Below, piece after piece: positions 57,402-64,000 of a stretch of DNA of 64,000 bases. The notes beneath the pieces are model-generated. The model had not been told where the DNA came from. It saw only the letters and a program-made list of their open reading frames with translations, and made no database searches. The position numbers and the translations under genes are program-made. Source of the DNA: Actinomadura rudentiformis (GTDB taxonomy: Bacteria; Actinomycetota; Actinomycetes; Streptosporangiales; Streptosporangiaceae); contig NZ_WBMT01000021.1 in the NCBI RefSeq assembly GCF_008923185.1, forward strand, positions 1 through 64,000, given 5' to 3'. Position 1 is the stretch's first letter; each line of letters starts with the position of its first letter.

Positions 57402-58526
57402 TCAGCCGCGGAAGGCGCGGGGCCTGCGGACGTAGTTGGGCCGCAGATCGAGCTCCTCGTACAGCCGGTGAAAGACCGGGGTCGCCGACCCGGAGATCGG
57501 CGGCACGATCCAGCTCCAGTCGGCCGGGCACGGCCGCCCGGCCGACTCCTCCTTCGCCAGATGGGTGAGGAACCGCCGCGACTCGGTGTGGTGGTCGGTG
57601 ATGGTCACGCCCGCCTCCTCGAAGGAGTGCAGGACGGCGACGTTCAGCTCCACCAGCGCCCGGTCGCGCCAGAGCGTGATCTCGTTCGACGTGTCCAGGC
57701 CCAGCCGTTCGGCCACCTGCGGCAGCAGGTTGTAACGGTCCTCGTCACCCAGATTGCGGGCGCCGATCTCGGTGCCCATGTACCAGCCGTTGAACGGGGC
57801 GGCCGGGTAGGTGATGCCGCCGATCTCCAGATTCATGTCGGAGACGGCCGGGACGGCGTGCCAGCGGAGCCCGAGGTCGGCGAACCAGCCGAAGTCGGGA
57901 TGCGTGAGCTCCACCTCCAGCACGCCCGCCCGGGGCACGTCGAAGTACCTGATCGGCTCGCCCGGCACCTCGATCATCAGCGGCAGCACGTCGAACGGAG
58001 TGCCATGCCCGCCCTCCCAGCCGAGCCTGCGGGCCATCCGGGTCAGCGCCCGGTTCTGCGGATCGCCCACGATCGCGCCGTCGGGCCGGCGGTGCCCGGC
58101 GTACCGGATCAGCTGGTCGTTCCAGATGCGCGGGCCGGGCTCACCGGGCCGGTCGGGGGCGAACACCGTCACGATCGGGCGGATCCGCCCCGCACCGGTC
58201 GCGGTGACGAGATGCTCGAAGCACTCGGACGCGATGTCCCGGGCGGCGCGCACGTGGCGCCGGTCGCGAACCCGCAGCCCGCGCCAGTAGAGGCGGCCGA
58301 TGCAGCGGCTGCTGTTGCGCCAGGCGACCCGCGCCCCGAACTCCAGCTCCGCGTGGGTGTGCCGGTACGTGCCCGTACGGTAGATCTCCGCTCGCACCTG
58401 CAACGACCGTGACGTCAGGTTTCCCGCGGAGGGGTTCTCCGCGTAGAACACGTCCAGGAACTCCGCCGCGGCGTGTTCCAGCTCGGTGGTGGACCGCGAT
58501 GACGAGAAATGCCCAGAAGGAACCAT
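57402..58526 (-). CDS. bacterial nitric oxide synthase oxygenase domain
   Basis: 374 residues, oxygenase domain only, as in bacterial NOS. The haem-ligand Cys75 is in ARVAWRNSSRCIGRLYW; FDVLPLMIEVPGEPIRYF and the haem pocket FNGWYMGTEIGARNLGDEDR with the arginine-binding Glu follow; the pterin-contact and C-terminal WSWIVPPISGSATPVFH region is intact. The enzyme makes NO from L-arginine with tetrahydrobiopterin or tetrahydrofolate and electrons from a host reductase. ATG at 58526; ribosome-binding site weak. It lies upstream of the mod operon on the same strand. No nitration partner (TxtE-like P450) is near, so the NO may be protective or regulatory. Confidence 0.95.
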   Translation of the reverse strand: MVPSGHFSSSRSTTELEHAAAEFLDVFYAENPSAGNLTSRSLQVRAEIYRTGTYRHTHAELEFGARVAWRNSSRCIGRLYWRGLRVRDRRHVRAARDIASECFEHLVTATGAGRIRPIVTVFAPDRPGEPGPRIWNDQLIRYAGHRRPDGAIVGDPQNRALTRMARRLGWEGGHGTPFDVLPLMIEVPGEPIRYFDVPRAGVLEVELTHPDFGWFADLGLRWHAVPAVSDMNLEIGGITYPAAPFNGWYMGTEIGARNLGDEDRYNLLPQVAERLGLDTSNEITLWRDRALVELNVAVLHSFEEAGVTITDHHTESRRFLTHLAKEESAGRPCPADWSWIVPPISGSATPVFHRLYEELDLRPNYVRRPRAFRG

Positions 58527-58668
58527 TGATACACCCGGTGACCGTTCGCGACTGTTTGATCACAAGAGGTCACATGGTGCCATGGTGGACCGGGATCAGC
58601 CGGGCTTAGCCGCGTTTCCCTAGGGATCGGCACTCTGTGTACATGAGGGTCGTACAGGAGTGTCGGGG

Positions 58669-59805
58669 TCATGAGGCGCCGCGCAGGACCTGGGCGATCA
58701 TGCCGACCGTTCCCCAGTCGACGAGCCGTTCCCGCAGGATCTCGCCGAACGTCGCGATCTCGACGTACGTGCGCTCGCTCTCGGCCGCCACCCCTCCCGG
58801 CCCGGCCGCCCGGAGCAGGGCGATCTCGCCCTCGGTGATCTCCGCGGAGAACAGGTGAGCGCGGTGCGCGGACAGGGTGGCGTTGACCTGACGGTCGCCG
58901 TGCGGCCGCAACCGCTCGGCGGGGAGGCGCAGGCCGGTCTCCTCGGCGACCTCCTGGACGGCGCGCTCCAGCGGGTCGGCGGGCCCCGCGCCGCCGGGCA
59001 GCTCGTGCACGAACCCGTCCGAGGTGGTCGCCGGGCTCCGGAACTCCCGGACGAGCACCACGAGGGTGTCTTCGAGCGCCGGAGCGGGACGGTAGAGGAG
59101 GACCGTGCTGATGTCGGGCCGGGCGATGACCATCTCGTTGCTCTTCACGCGGTCCTCGGACGCCACGTACACCTGGACGTGCAGTCCCCAGTGCAGGCCG
59201 AACCGCCAGTGCACACGCGCGCCGCGCAGGGAGTTGCCCGCTCCGCGCTGCGCCGCGTACCAGCGCTGGAACGTCTCGGTGCGCCAGATGAGCAGCGGCA
59301 CTTCGCGCTCGCCGTCCACGCGAAGGTCTCCGTGGCCGATGCGCTCCAGCGCCGCCGCGACCGTCCCGGGCAGGTCCGTCGCCGTCGGCACGCCGAGCTT
59401 GCGGGCGTAGTGCAGCAGATAGTCGTTCTTGGGCGCCTCCGGCGGCGCGCCGAAGACAGCTCGGCCGCTGCCGTGCCACACGCCCCATTCGACGTTGGTG
59501 GTGAACGCGGGCATCGTCGCCAGATCACGCGGCACGTAGAAGAGCACCTCGTCGGCGAGGTGGAGGCAGCGTTCCTCCCACTCGACCTGGCCGACGTAGT
59601 CGTCGTACACGCCGTGCCGGTGTTCGGGCACGAAGACCACGAGGCGCCCGTCGCCGCGCCACTGCTCGCGCAGTTCCCGCAGTGCGGCGGGCCGCCAGGA
59701 CTCCACATCAGGCGTACGGGGCGTCGGCCCGGCGAGGAATACCGCCGCATGCCAGCTCCCGGGTGGCTCCTCGTGCGCGTTGACAACGATGACCTCGTGT
59801 CCCAC
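58669..59805 (-). CDS. fusion of a nucleoside 2-deoxyribosyltransferase-like domain and a Nudix hydrolase
   Basis: 378 residues. Residues about 1-160 match the NDT-like fold: WHAAVFLAGPTPRTPDVESW, RLVVFVPEHRHGVYDDYVGQ, VEWEERCLHLADEVLFYVPR, FTTNVEWGVWHGSGRAVFGA. Residues about 210-370 are a Nudix domain: TVLLYRPAPALEDTLVVLVR, FVHELPGGAGPADP and QEVAEETGLRL, in which the conserved Arg of REUxEExGU is Gln. The first half could sense or cleave nucleosides and the second hydrolyse a nucleoside diphosphate derivative; the substrate is unknown. GTG at 59805 with GGAGAG ahead. The gene is alone between NOS and a membrane protein gene on the other strand. Confidence 0.8.
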   Translation of the reverse strand: MGHEVIVVNAHEEPPGSWHAAVFLAGPTPRTPDVESWRPAALRELREQWRGDGRLVVFVPEHRHGVYDDYVGQVEWEERCLHLADEVLFYVPRDLATMPAFTTNVEWGVWHGSGRAVFGAPPEAPKNDYLLHYARKLGVPTATDLPGTVAAALERIGHGDLRVDGEREVPLLIWRTETFQRWYAAQRGAGNSLRGARVHWRFGLHWGLHVQVYVASEDRVKSNEMVIARPDISTVLLYRPAPALEDTLVVLVREFRSPATTSDGFVHELPGGAGPADPLERAVQEVAEETGLRLPAERLRPHGDRQVNATLSAHRAHLFSAEITEGEIALLRAAGPGGVAAESERTYVEIATFGEILRERLVDWGTVGMIAQVLRGAS

Positions 59806-59894
59806 TCTGCTCTCCGCTCGGCGTGCTTGGACCGGCCTCTTCGGGGTAAACGGACCCCAAAACAATCACATAAGCCCGGTCAGGAGGACCGATC

Positions 59895-60560
59895 ATGGCT
59901 GGGACAATGCACGTACCGCGCACCCGGGGTGTTCTGAGCGGCGTACTTCTGGTGCTGCTCGGACTGTGGGGCGGGCTGCTCCCGTTCGTCGGCCCGTACG
60001 CCGATTTCGGATTCGCCCCCGATGATCCCTGGGTCTACGACACCGACCGGCTGCAACTGAGCATCGCGCCCGCGATCGCCGTGGGGCTGGGCGGCCTGAT
60101 CGTGCTGATCAGCGCCAACCGCGCGTTCGCCATGTTCGGCGCGTGGATCGCCGTCCTGGGCGGCGCCTGGTTCGCGGTGGGCGGGCTGGTCGCCACGCTC
60201 TGGGACGTCGAGGGCGTCGGCGCCCCGCTGGGCACGAGCGAGGGGCGGCAACTGGCCGAGCAGCTGGCCGGCTTCACCGGGCTCGGCGTCGTCGCGGTGT
60301 TCCTCGCCGCGCTCGCGCTCGGCCGCTTCGCGGTGGTCGGCGTCAAGGAGGCACGGCTGAACGAGTTCGGCGAGGAGAAGGCCGAGGAGGCACCGCCCGG
60401 GCAGACCGACGACACCAAGAAGACGCAGCCCATCGTCCGGTCGTCGTACGGGCGCTACGGGCGCGACTCGATGAACCCCCCGCCTCCGCCGCTGCGGGAG
60501 TCGGAGACCGCACCCGAAGATCAGCGGGTCGCCGGCGAGCGCGGAGCCGGGAAGCGCTAA
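59895..60560 (+). CDS. hypothetical membrane protein with four transmembrane helices
   Basis: 221 residues: helices at about residues 12-32 (GVLSGVLLVLLGLWGGLLPF), 55-75 (SIAPAIAVGLGGLIVLIS), 78-102 (AMFGAWIAVLGGAWFAVGGL) and 128-150 (LGVVAVFLAALALGRFAVVG). A YADFGFAP segment follows the first helix. The C-terminal 70 residues are polar and Pro-rich (SSYGRYGRDSMNPPPPPLR). Resembles a family of actinobacterial membrane proteins of unknown role. ATG at 59895 with AGGAGG eight bases before. Ends before a bidirectional terminator. Confidence 0.75.
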   Translation: MAGTMHVPRTRGVLSGVLLVLLGLWGGLLPFVGPYADFGFAPDDPWVYDTDRLQLSIAPAIAVGLGGLIVLISANRAFAMFGAWIAVLGGAWFAVGGLVATLWDVEGVGAPLGTSEGRQLAEQLAGFTGLGVVAVFLAALALGRFAVVGVKEARLNEFGEEKAEEAPPGQTDDTKKTQPIVRSSYGRYGRDSMNPPPPPLRESETAPEDQRVAGERGAGKR

Positions 60561-60603
60561 CGGCGTATCCGGCCCGGATCGAAACGGCGCATCGAGACGG
60601 CAC

Positions 60604-60639
60604 AGGAGCAGGCACCGCTGATCAGCGGTGCCTGCTCCT
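60604..60639. terminator. 36-base perfect palindrome, bidirectional terminator
   Basis: AGGAGCAGGCACCGCTGA followed by TCAGCGGTGCCTGCTCCT, 18 complementary bases on each side without mismatch. It sits at the convergence of two genes and overlaps the last codons of the small minus-strand gene. Confidence 0.9.
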
Positions 60640-60822
60640 CATGTTGCGGACGGACTTCTCGGTCTCGTAGCTGCTCTTCTCGTGGACGCGCACATCGTCG
60701 CGATCGGTGAACATCGCGGCGAAGGCGACCAGCAGTCCGACGCCGCCGATCCACGGCTCCTTCCACACGAAGCTGAGGGCCACGCACACGACCGCCACGG
60801 ACATGAGAAGCAGAAGCTTCAC
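60622..60822 (-). CDS. small membrane protein
   Basis: A 66-residue protein with two hydrophobic segments (LLLLMSVAVVCVALSFVW and WIGGVGLLVAFAAMF) and a charged tail (TDRDDVRVHEKSSYETEKS). Unknown function; small two-helix proteins of this shape are common. The GTG at 60822 starts just before the first helix; the open frame to 60873 adds a Gly/Ser leader. Its stop codon is inside the 36-base palindrome, which is unusual. Confidence 0.6.
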   Translation of the reverse strand: MKLLLLMSVAVVCVALSFVWKEPWIGGVGLLVAFAAMFTDRDDVRVHEKSSYETEKSVRNMRSRHR

Positions 60823-60939
60823 GTTCGCACTCCCCGACCCCGCGCCACCGGAAGACGTCGACTGGAACAACAACGTGTTCTCGTTGTGCGATCAACGAGT
60901 AAGAGGGAGCTTACATCGGCGGGCGGCGCGGCGGGAAGG

Positions 60940-62328
60940 TCACTTCTTCTTGCCGCGCTTCTCCCGGATCTTCATGGTGATGTCGAGCGGAGTGCCCTCG
61001 AAGCCGAACTCCTCGCGGAGACGGCGCTCGATGAAGCGGCGGTAGCCCTCCTCCAGGAAGCCGGAGGTGAAGAGCACGAAGCGAGGCGGCCGCACCCCGG
61101 CCTGGGTGGCGAAGAGGATCTTCGGCTGCTTGCCGCCGCGGATCGGGTGCGGGTGGGAGTTGACCAGGTCGGCGAAGAACTGGTTGAGCTTGGACGTCGG
61201 CACGCGGTGGCCCCAGCCCTCCAGCGCCGTCTCGATCGCGGGGACGAGCTTCTCCATGTGCCGCCCGGTCTTGGCCGAGACGTTCACCCGGGGCGCCCAG
61301 CGCGCGTGGTGGAGCTGCCGGTCGATCTCGCGCTCCAGATAGTGGCGGCGCTCCTCGTCCAGCAGGTCCCACTTGTTGTACGCGATCACCAGCGAGCGGC
61401 CGGACTCGACCACCATGGAGATGATCCGCAGGTCCTGCTCGGTCAGGGTCTCGCTCGCGTCGACCAGAACGACCGCGACCTCGGCGCGCTCCAGCGCCGA
61501 CTGGGTGCGCAGCGTGGCGTAGAAGTCGGCGCCCTGGTTCTCCCGGTGACGGCGGCGGATGCCCGCGGTGTCGATGAACCGCCAGGTCTTGCCGCCCAGG
61601 TCGATCAGCTCGTCCACCGGGTCGCGGGTGGTGCCGGCGACCGAGTCGACGACCGCGCGCTGCTCCCCCGCCACCTTGTTGAGCAGGCTGGACTTGCCGA
61701 CGTTGGGACGCCCCAGCAGGGCGATCCGGCGCGGACCGCCGATCTCGCCGAACGTCTCGGCGGGGGCCTCCTCGGGCAGCGCCTCCAGGACCGCGTCCAG
61801 CAGGTCACCGCTGCCGCGCCCGTGCAGCGCGCTCACCGGATGGGGCTCGCCGATGCCCAGCGACCACAGGCCCGCCGCGTCGGCCTCGGTGCCCACGTCG
61901 TCGACCTTGTTGGCGACCAGCACGACCGGCTTGCCGGAACGGCGCAGGATCTCCACCACCGCCTCGTCGACGTCGGTGGCGCCCACGGTGGCGTCGACGA
62001 CGAACATCACCACGTCGGCCAGGTCCACCGCCAGCCGTGCCTGCTCGGCGATCGCGGCGGCCAGGCCCTGGGCGTCCGGCAGCCAGCCGCCGGTGTCGAC
62101 CACGGTGAACCGGCGGCCGCTCCAGGTCGCGTCGTAGGCGACCCGGTCACGGGTCACCCCGGGCACGTCCTCCACGACCGCCTCGCGGCGGCCGAGGATC
62201 CGGTTGACCAGGGTCGACTTGCCGACGTTGGGCCTGCCGACCACCGCCACCACCGGGGCGGGCGGCGCGTCCGGCGCCAGACCGTCCTCGTCGACGGTCA
62301 CTGTCTCAAGTTCGTATTCGCTGCTCAC
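60940..62328 (-). CDS. der: ribosome-assembly GTPase Der
   Basis: 462 residues with two GTPase domains in tandem: first VAVVGRPNVGKSTLVNRILG, DTGGWLPDAQG, LVANKVDD; second RIALLGRPNVGKSSLLNKVA, DTAGIRRRHRENQG, IAYNKWDLLD; then the KH-like domain APRVNVSAKTGRHMEKLVPA and HPHPIRGGKQPKILFATQAG. It is essential for 50S assembly. GTG at 62328 overlaps the cmk stop (GTGA). This tyrA-cmk-der order is a conserved actinobacterial cluster. Confidence 0.95.
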   Translation of the reverse strand: MSSEYELETVTVDEDGLAPDAPPAPVVAVVGRPNVGKSTLVNRILGRREAVVEDVPGVTRDRVAYDATWSGRRFTVVDTGGWLPDAQGLAAAIAEQARLAVDLADVVMFVVDATVGATDVDEAVVEILRRSGKPVVLVANKVDDVGTEADAAGLWSLGIGEPHPVSALHGRGSGDLLDAVLEALPEEAPAETFGEIGGPRRIALLGRPNVGKSSLLNKVAGEQRAVVDSVAGTTRDPVDELIDLGGKTWRFIDTAGIRRRHRENQGADFYATLRTQSALERAEVAVVLVDASETLTEQDLRIISMVVESGRSLVIAYNKWDLLDEERRHYLEREIDRQLHHARWAPRVNVSAKTGRHMEKLVPAIETALEGWGHRVPTSKLNQFFADLVNSHPHPIRGGKQPKILFATQAGVRPPRFVLFTSGFLEEGYRRFIERRLREEFGFEGTPLDITMKIREKRGKKK

Positions 62329-62987
62329 GTCTGCTCTTTCGCGAGGCGGACGACCGCCTCGATGACCTCGCCGAGACTGAGCTCGGTCGAGTCGATCTCA
62401 TGCGCGTCCGCCGCCATGGTCAGCGGGGACGCCTTGCGGGTGGAGTCGAGCTTGTCCCGGCGGGCCTGCTCGGCCTGCGTGACCGTCACGGTGGCGCCGG
62501 GGTCGGCGGCCAGGTCCTTGGCCCGCCGCGCCGCCCGGACCTGCTCGCTGGCGGTGAGGTAGACCTTGACCGGGGCGTCCGGCACGACGACCGTGCCGAT
62601 GTCACGGCCCTCCACCACGATCCCCCCGGTACCGATGATCTCACGCTGCAGGGCCACCAGCCGCGCCCGGACCTCCGGAACGGCGCTCACCGCGCTGACG
62701 GCGTTGGTCACCTCGCGGGTGCGGATCGGCCCCGACACGTCGGCGCCGTCCACGCTGATCGTGGGCGCGTCGGGGTCGGTGCCGCTCTCCAGGACGGGGT
62801 CGCCCGCCTTGGCGGCCACCGCGGCGGCGTCCTCGACCGGTACGCCCTGGTCCAGCATCCACCACGTCATGGCCCGGTACATGGCGCCGGTGTCGAGGTA
62901 GCGGAGCCCGAGGGCGCGGGCCACTCCCTTGGAGGCGCTGGACTTGCCGGACCCGGAGGGGCCGTCCATGGCGATGACGAGCGACAC
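62325..62987 (-). CDS. cmk: cytidylate kinase
   Basis: 220 residues. P-loop VIAMDGPSGSGKSSASKGVA, YLDTGAMYRAMTWWMLDQG, NMP-binding DVSGPIRTREVTNAVSAVSA, VVEGRDIGTVVVPDAPVKVY and lid TVTQAEQARRDKLDSTRKAS, then HEIDSTELSLGEVIEAVV. It phosphorylates CMP and dCMP. GTG at 62987 gives VSLVIAMDG; the frame is open much further but is unconserved. Overlaps der by four bases. Confidence 0.95.
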   Translation of the reverse strand: MSLVIAMDGPSGSGKSSASKGVARALGLRYLDTGAMYRAMTWWMLDQGVPVEDAAAVAAKAGDPVLESGTDPDAPTISVDGADVSGPIRTREVTNAVSAVSAVPEVRARLVALQREIIGTGGIVVEGRDIGTVVVPDAPVKVYLTASEQVRAARRAKDLAADPGATVTVTQAEQARRDKLDSTRKASPLTMAADAHEIDSTELSLGEVIEAVVRLAKEQT

Positions 62988-63118
62988 GTTCGCTGCCTTT
63001 CGTTCAAGATCGAAAACATGACGAAACGGGCAGCGGGCACGAGTCGCGCCGCCCTCAGCTCCCTGCCGCCCTCTACTCCCGGCGGAGCCCCGGCCCTTCA
63101 GGCTACCGGCCCCGGGGC

Positions 63119-64000
63119 TCAGCCCGGGACGGACCAGCCGCGGGCCCGCAGCTCCTCGGCGAGCCGTTCGGCGGCCTCGGGCTTGACCGAGATCTCCAGG
63201 ACGCCCAGCGGGCGGCCGGGCGAGTGCTCGATCGCCACGTCCTCGATGTTGACCCCGGCGATCCCGGCCGCCTGGAAGATCATCGCAAGCTCGCCCGGGC
63301 GGTCGGGGATCATCACCGGCACCACGGCGTAGGTCTTCTGGTCGCCGCCGTGCTTGCCGGGGATGCGGGCCCGTCCCGCGTTGCCGCGCAGGAGCAGGTC
63401 GGCGACGTGCGCGGCGGCGCCCTCGCTGCCGTCGCGCAGCAACGAGGCGGCGACGGCCAGGTCGGTCGCGACGGCCTCCAGGACCTCGGCGACCGGCTCG
63501 GAGTTGGCGGACAGGATGCCGATCCACAGCCGGGGGTCGCTGGCGGCGATCCGGGTGACGTCCCGGACGCCCTGCCCCGCAAGGCCCAGAGCCACGTCGT
63601 CGGCGACGGTGAGGCGGGCGGCGACGGCGGCCGACACCACGTGCGGGCCGTGCGAGACCAGCGCGACGGCCCGGTCGTGCTCCTCGGCGTCCACGGTGAC
63701 CGGCTCGGCGCCACAGGCCCGGGCGAGCGCGGTGACGGCCTCGACCGCCTCGGGTTTGGCCTCGGGCGGCGCGCACAACGCCCACGGCCGGCCCAGGAAG
63801 AGATCGTCCTGCGCGGCGGCGGGCCCGGACCGTTCACGCCCGGCCAGCGGGTGCCCGGCCACGAACACGCTCAGATCGCAGCCCAGCTGGGCGGCCTGGG
63901 CCAGCGGCAGGGCCTTCACGCTGGCGACGTCGGTGTAGACCTTGGCCAGCCCGCGCTTCTGCGCGTCCAGCAGGGTGACCGCGACGGCGGCCGGCGGCAC
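63119..64000 (-). CDS. tyrA: prephenate dehydrogenase with C-terminal ACT domain, N-terminus beyond the right edge
   Basis: The visible 293 residues begin inside the NAD-binding domain (PPAAVAVTLLDAQKRGLAK, VYTDVASVKALPLAQA) and include SVFVAGHPLAGRERSGPAAA (the GHPMAG motif), VSHGPHVVSAAVAARL, GQGVRDVTRIAASDPRLWIG and a C-terminal ACT domain (VMIPDRPGELAMIFQAAGIA, GVNIEDVAIEHSPGRPLG) that probably gives feedback inhibition by tyrosine. It makes 4-hydroxyphenylpyruvate from prephenate. The Rossmann glycine motif lies outside the window. The cmk gene follows after a 131-base gap. Confidence 0.95.
   Translation of the reverse strand: MPPAAVAVTLLDAQKRGLAKVYTDVASVKALPLAQAAQLGCDLSVFVAGHPLAGRERSGPAAAQDDLFLGRPWALCAPPEAKPEAVEAVTALARACGAEPVTVDAEEHDRAVALVSHGPHVVSAAVAARLTVADDVALGLAGQGVRDVTRIAASDPRLWIGILSANSEPVAEVLEAVATDLAVAASLLRDGSEGAAAHVADLLLRGNAGRARIPGKHGGDQKTYAVVPVMIPDRPGELAMIFQAAGIAGVNIEDVAIEHSPGRPLGVLEISVKPEAAERLAEELRARGWSVPG

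Overview
The window looks like chromosome from a high-GC actinobacterium, probably of the Streptosporangiales (Actinomadura-like). This is inferred from the very high GC, frequent GTG starts, two Lsr2 proteins, a SoxR, a DUF5753/DUF397 regulator pair, a RepSA-type integrated element and the tyrA-cmk-der cluster. No species can be named from the sequence alone.

Bases 1-15400 are an accessory zone. The left edge cuts an IS256-family transposase. A DUF222/HNH endonuclease gene is split into two parts (1112-1541 and 8973-9802) by a 7.4-kb integrative element (about 1547-8977). The element encodes a large serine integrase, a RepSA-like rolling-circle initiator, a WhiJ-like triad (HATPase, XRE/DUF5753, DUF397), a Myb/SANT-like protein and two unknown small proteins. 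It has no visible transfer ATPase. Its ends share the core ATCGG, and joining the flanks restores an uninterrupted 419-codon host frame. From 9.8 to 15.3 kb lies a graveyard of IS3, IS256 and IS5 remnants among two unexplained dispersed repeat families (R1 and R2).

From 15.4 to 26.6 kb is species-specific cargo: an alpha/beta-hydrolase that has lost its catalytic Ser and His, a sulfatase gene with a one-base frameshift directly followed by an intact formylglycine-generating enzyme, a hydrolase with a premature stop, a HATPase, a secreted barrel-like protein, an FAD monooxygenase and an MBL-fold hydrolase behind nine 18-bp tandem repeats.

From 26.6 to 64 kb the genes look like ordinary core and metabolic genes: two CNNM/CorC-type proteins, an HTH/Clp-N pair with its own palindromes, an FAD-linked oxidase, a ROK regulator divergent from an MFS exporter, SDR, FUSC, hemerythrin, Ppx/GppA, tandem Lsr2 paralogues, a two-component system beside an MMPL transporter, a DUF3516 helicase, 6-phosphogluconate dehydrogenase, a GH65 phosphorylase with beta-phosphoglucomutase, SoxR, GTP-dependent PEP carboxykinase, a regulator-modABC molybdate operon, nitric oxide synthase, an NDT-Nudix fusion, and Der/Cmk/TyrA (TyrA runs off the right edge).

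Functional links visible in the layout are: GH65 phosphorylase -> beta-glucose-1-phosphate -> beta-phosphoglucomutase -> glucose-6-phosphate, with 6-phosphogluconate dehydrogenase next door; sulfatase plus the enzyme that matures its active-site cysteine; and the Mop/TOBE regulator reading out into modABC. Several genes carry short tandem duplications that overlap their stop codons, an unusual recurring feature of this window.
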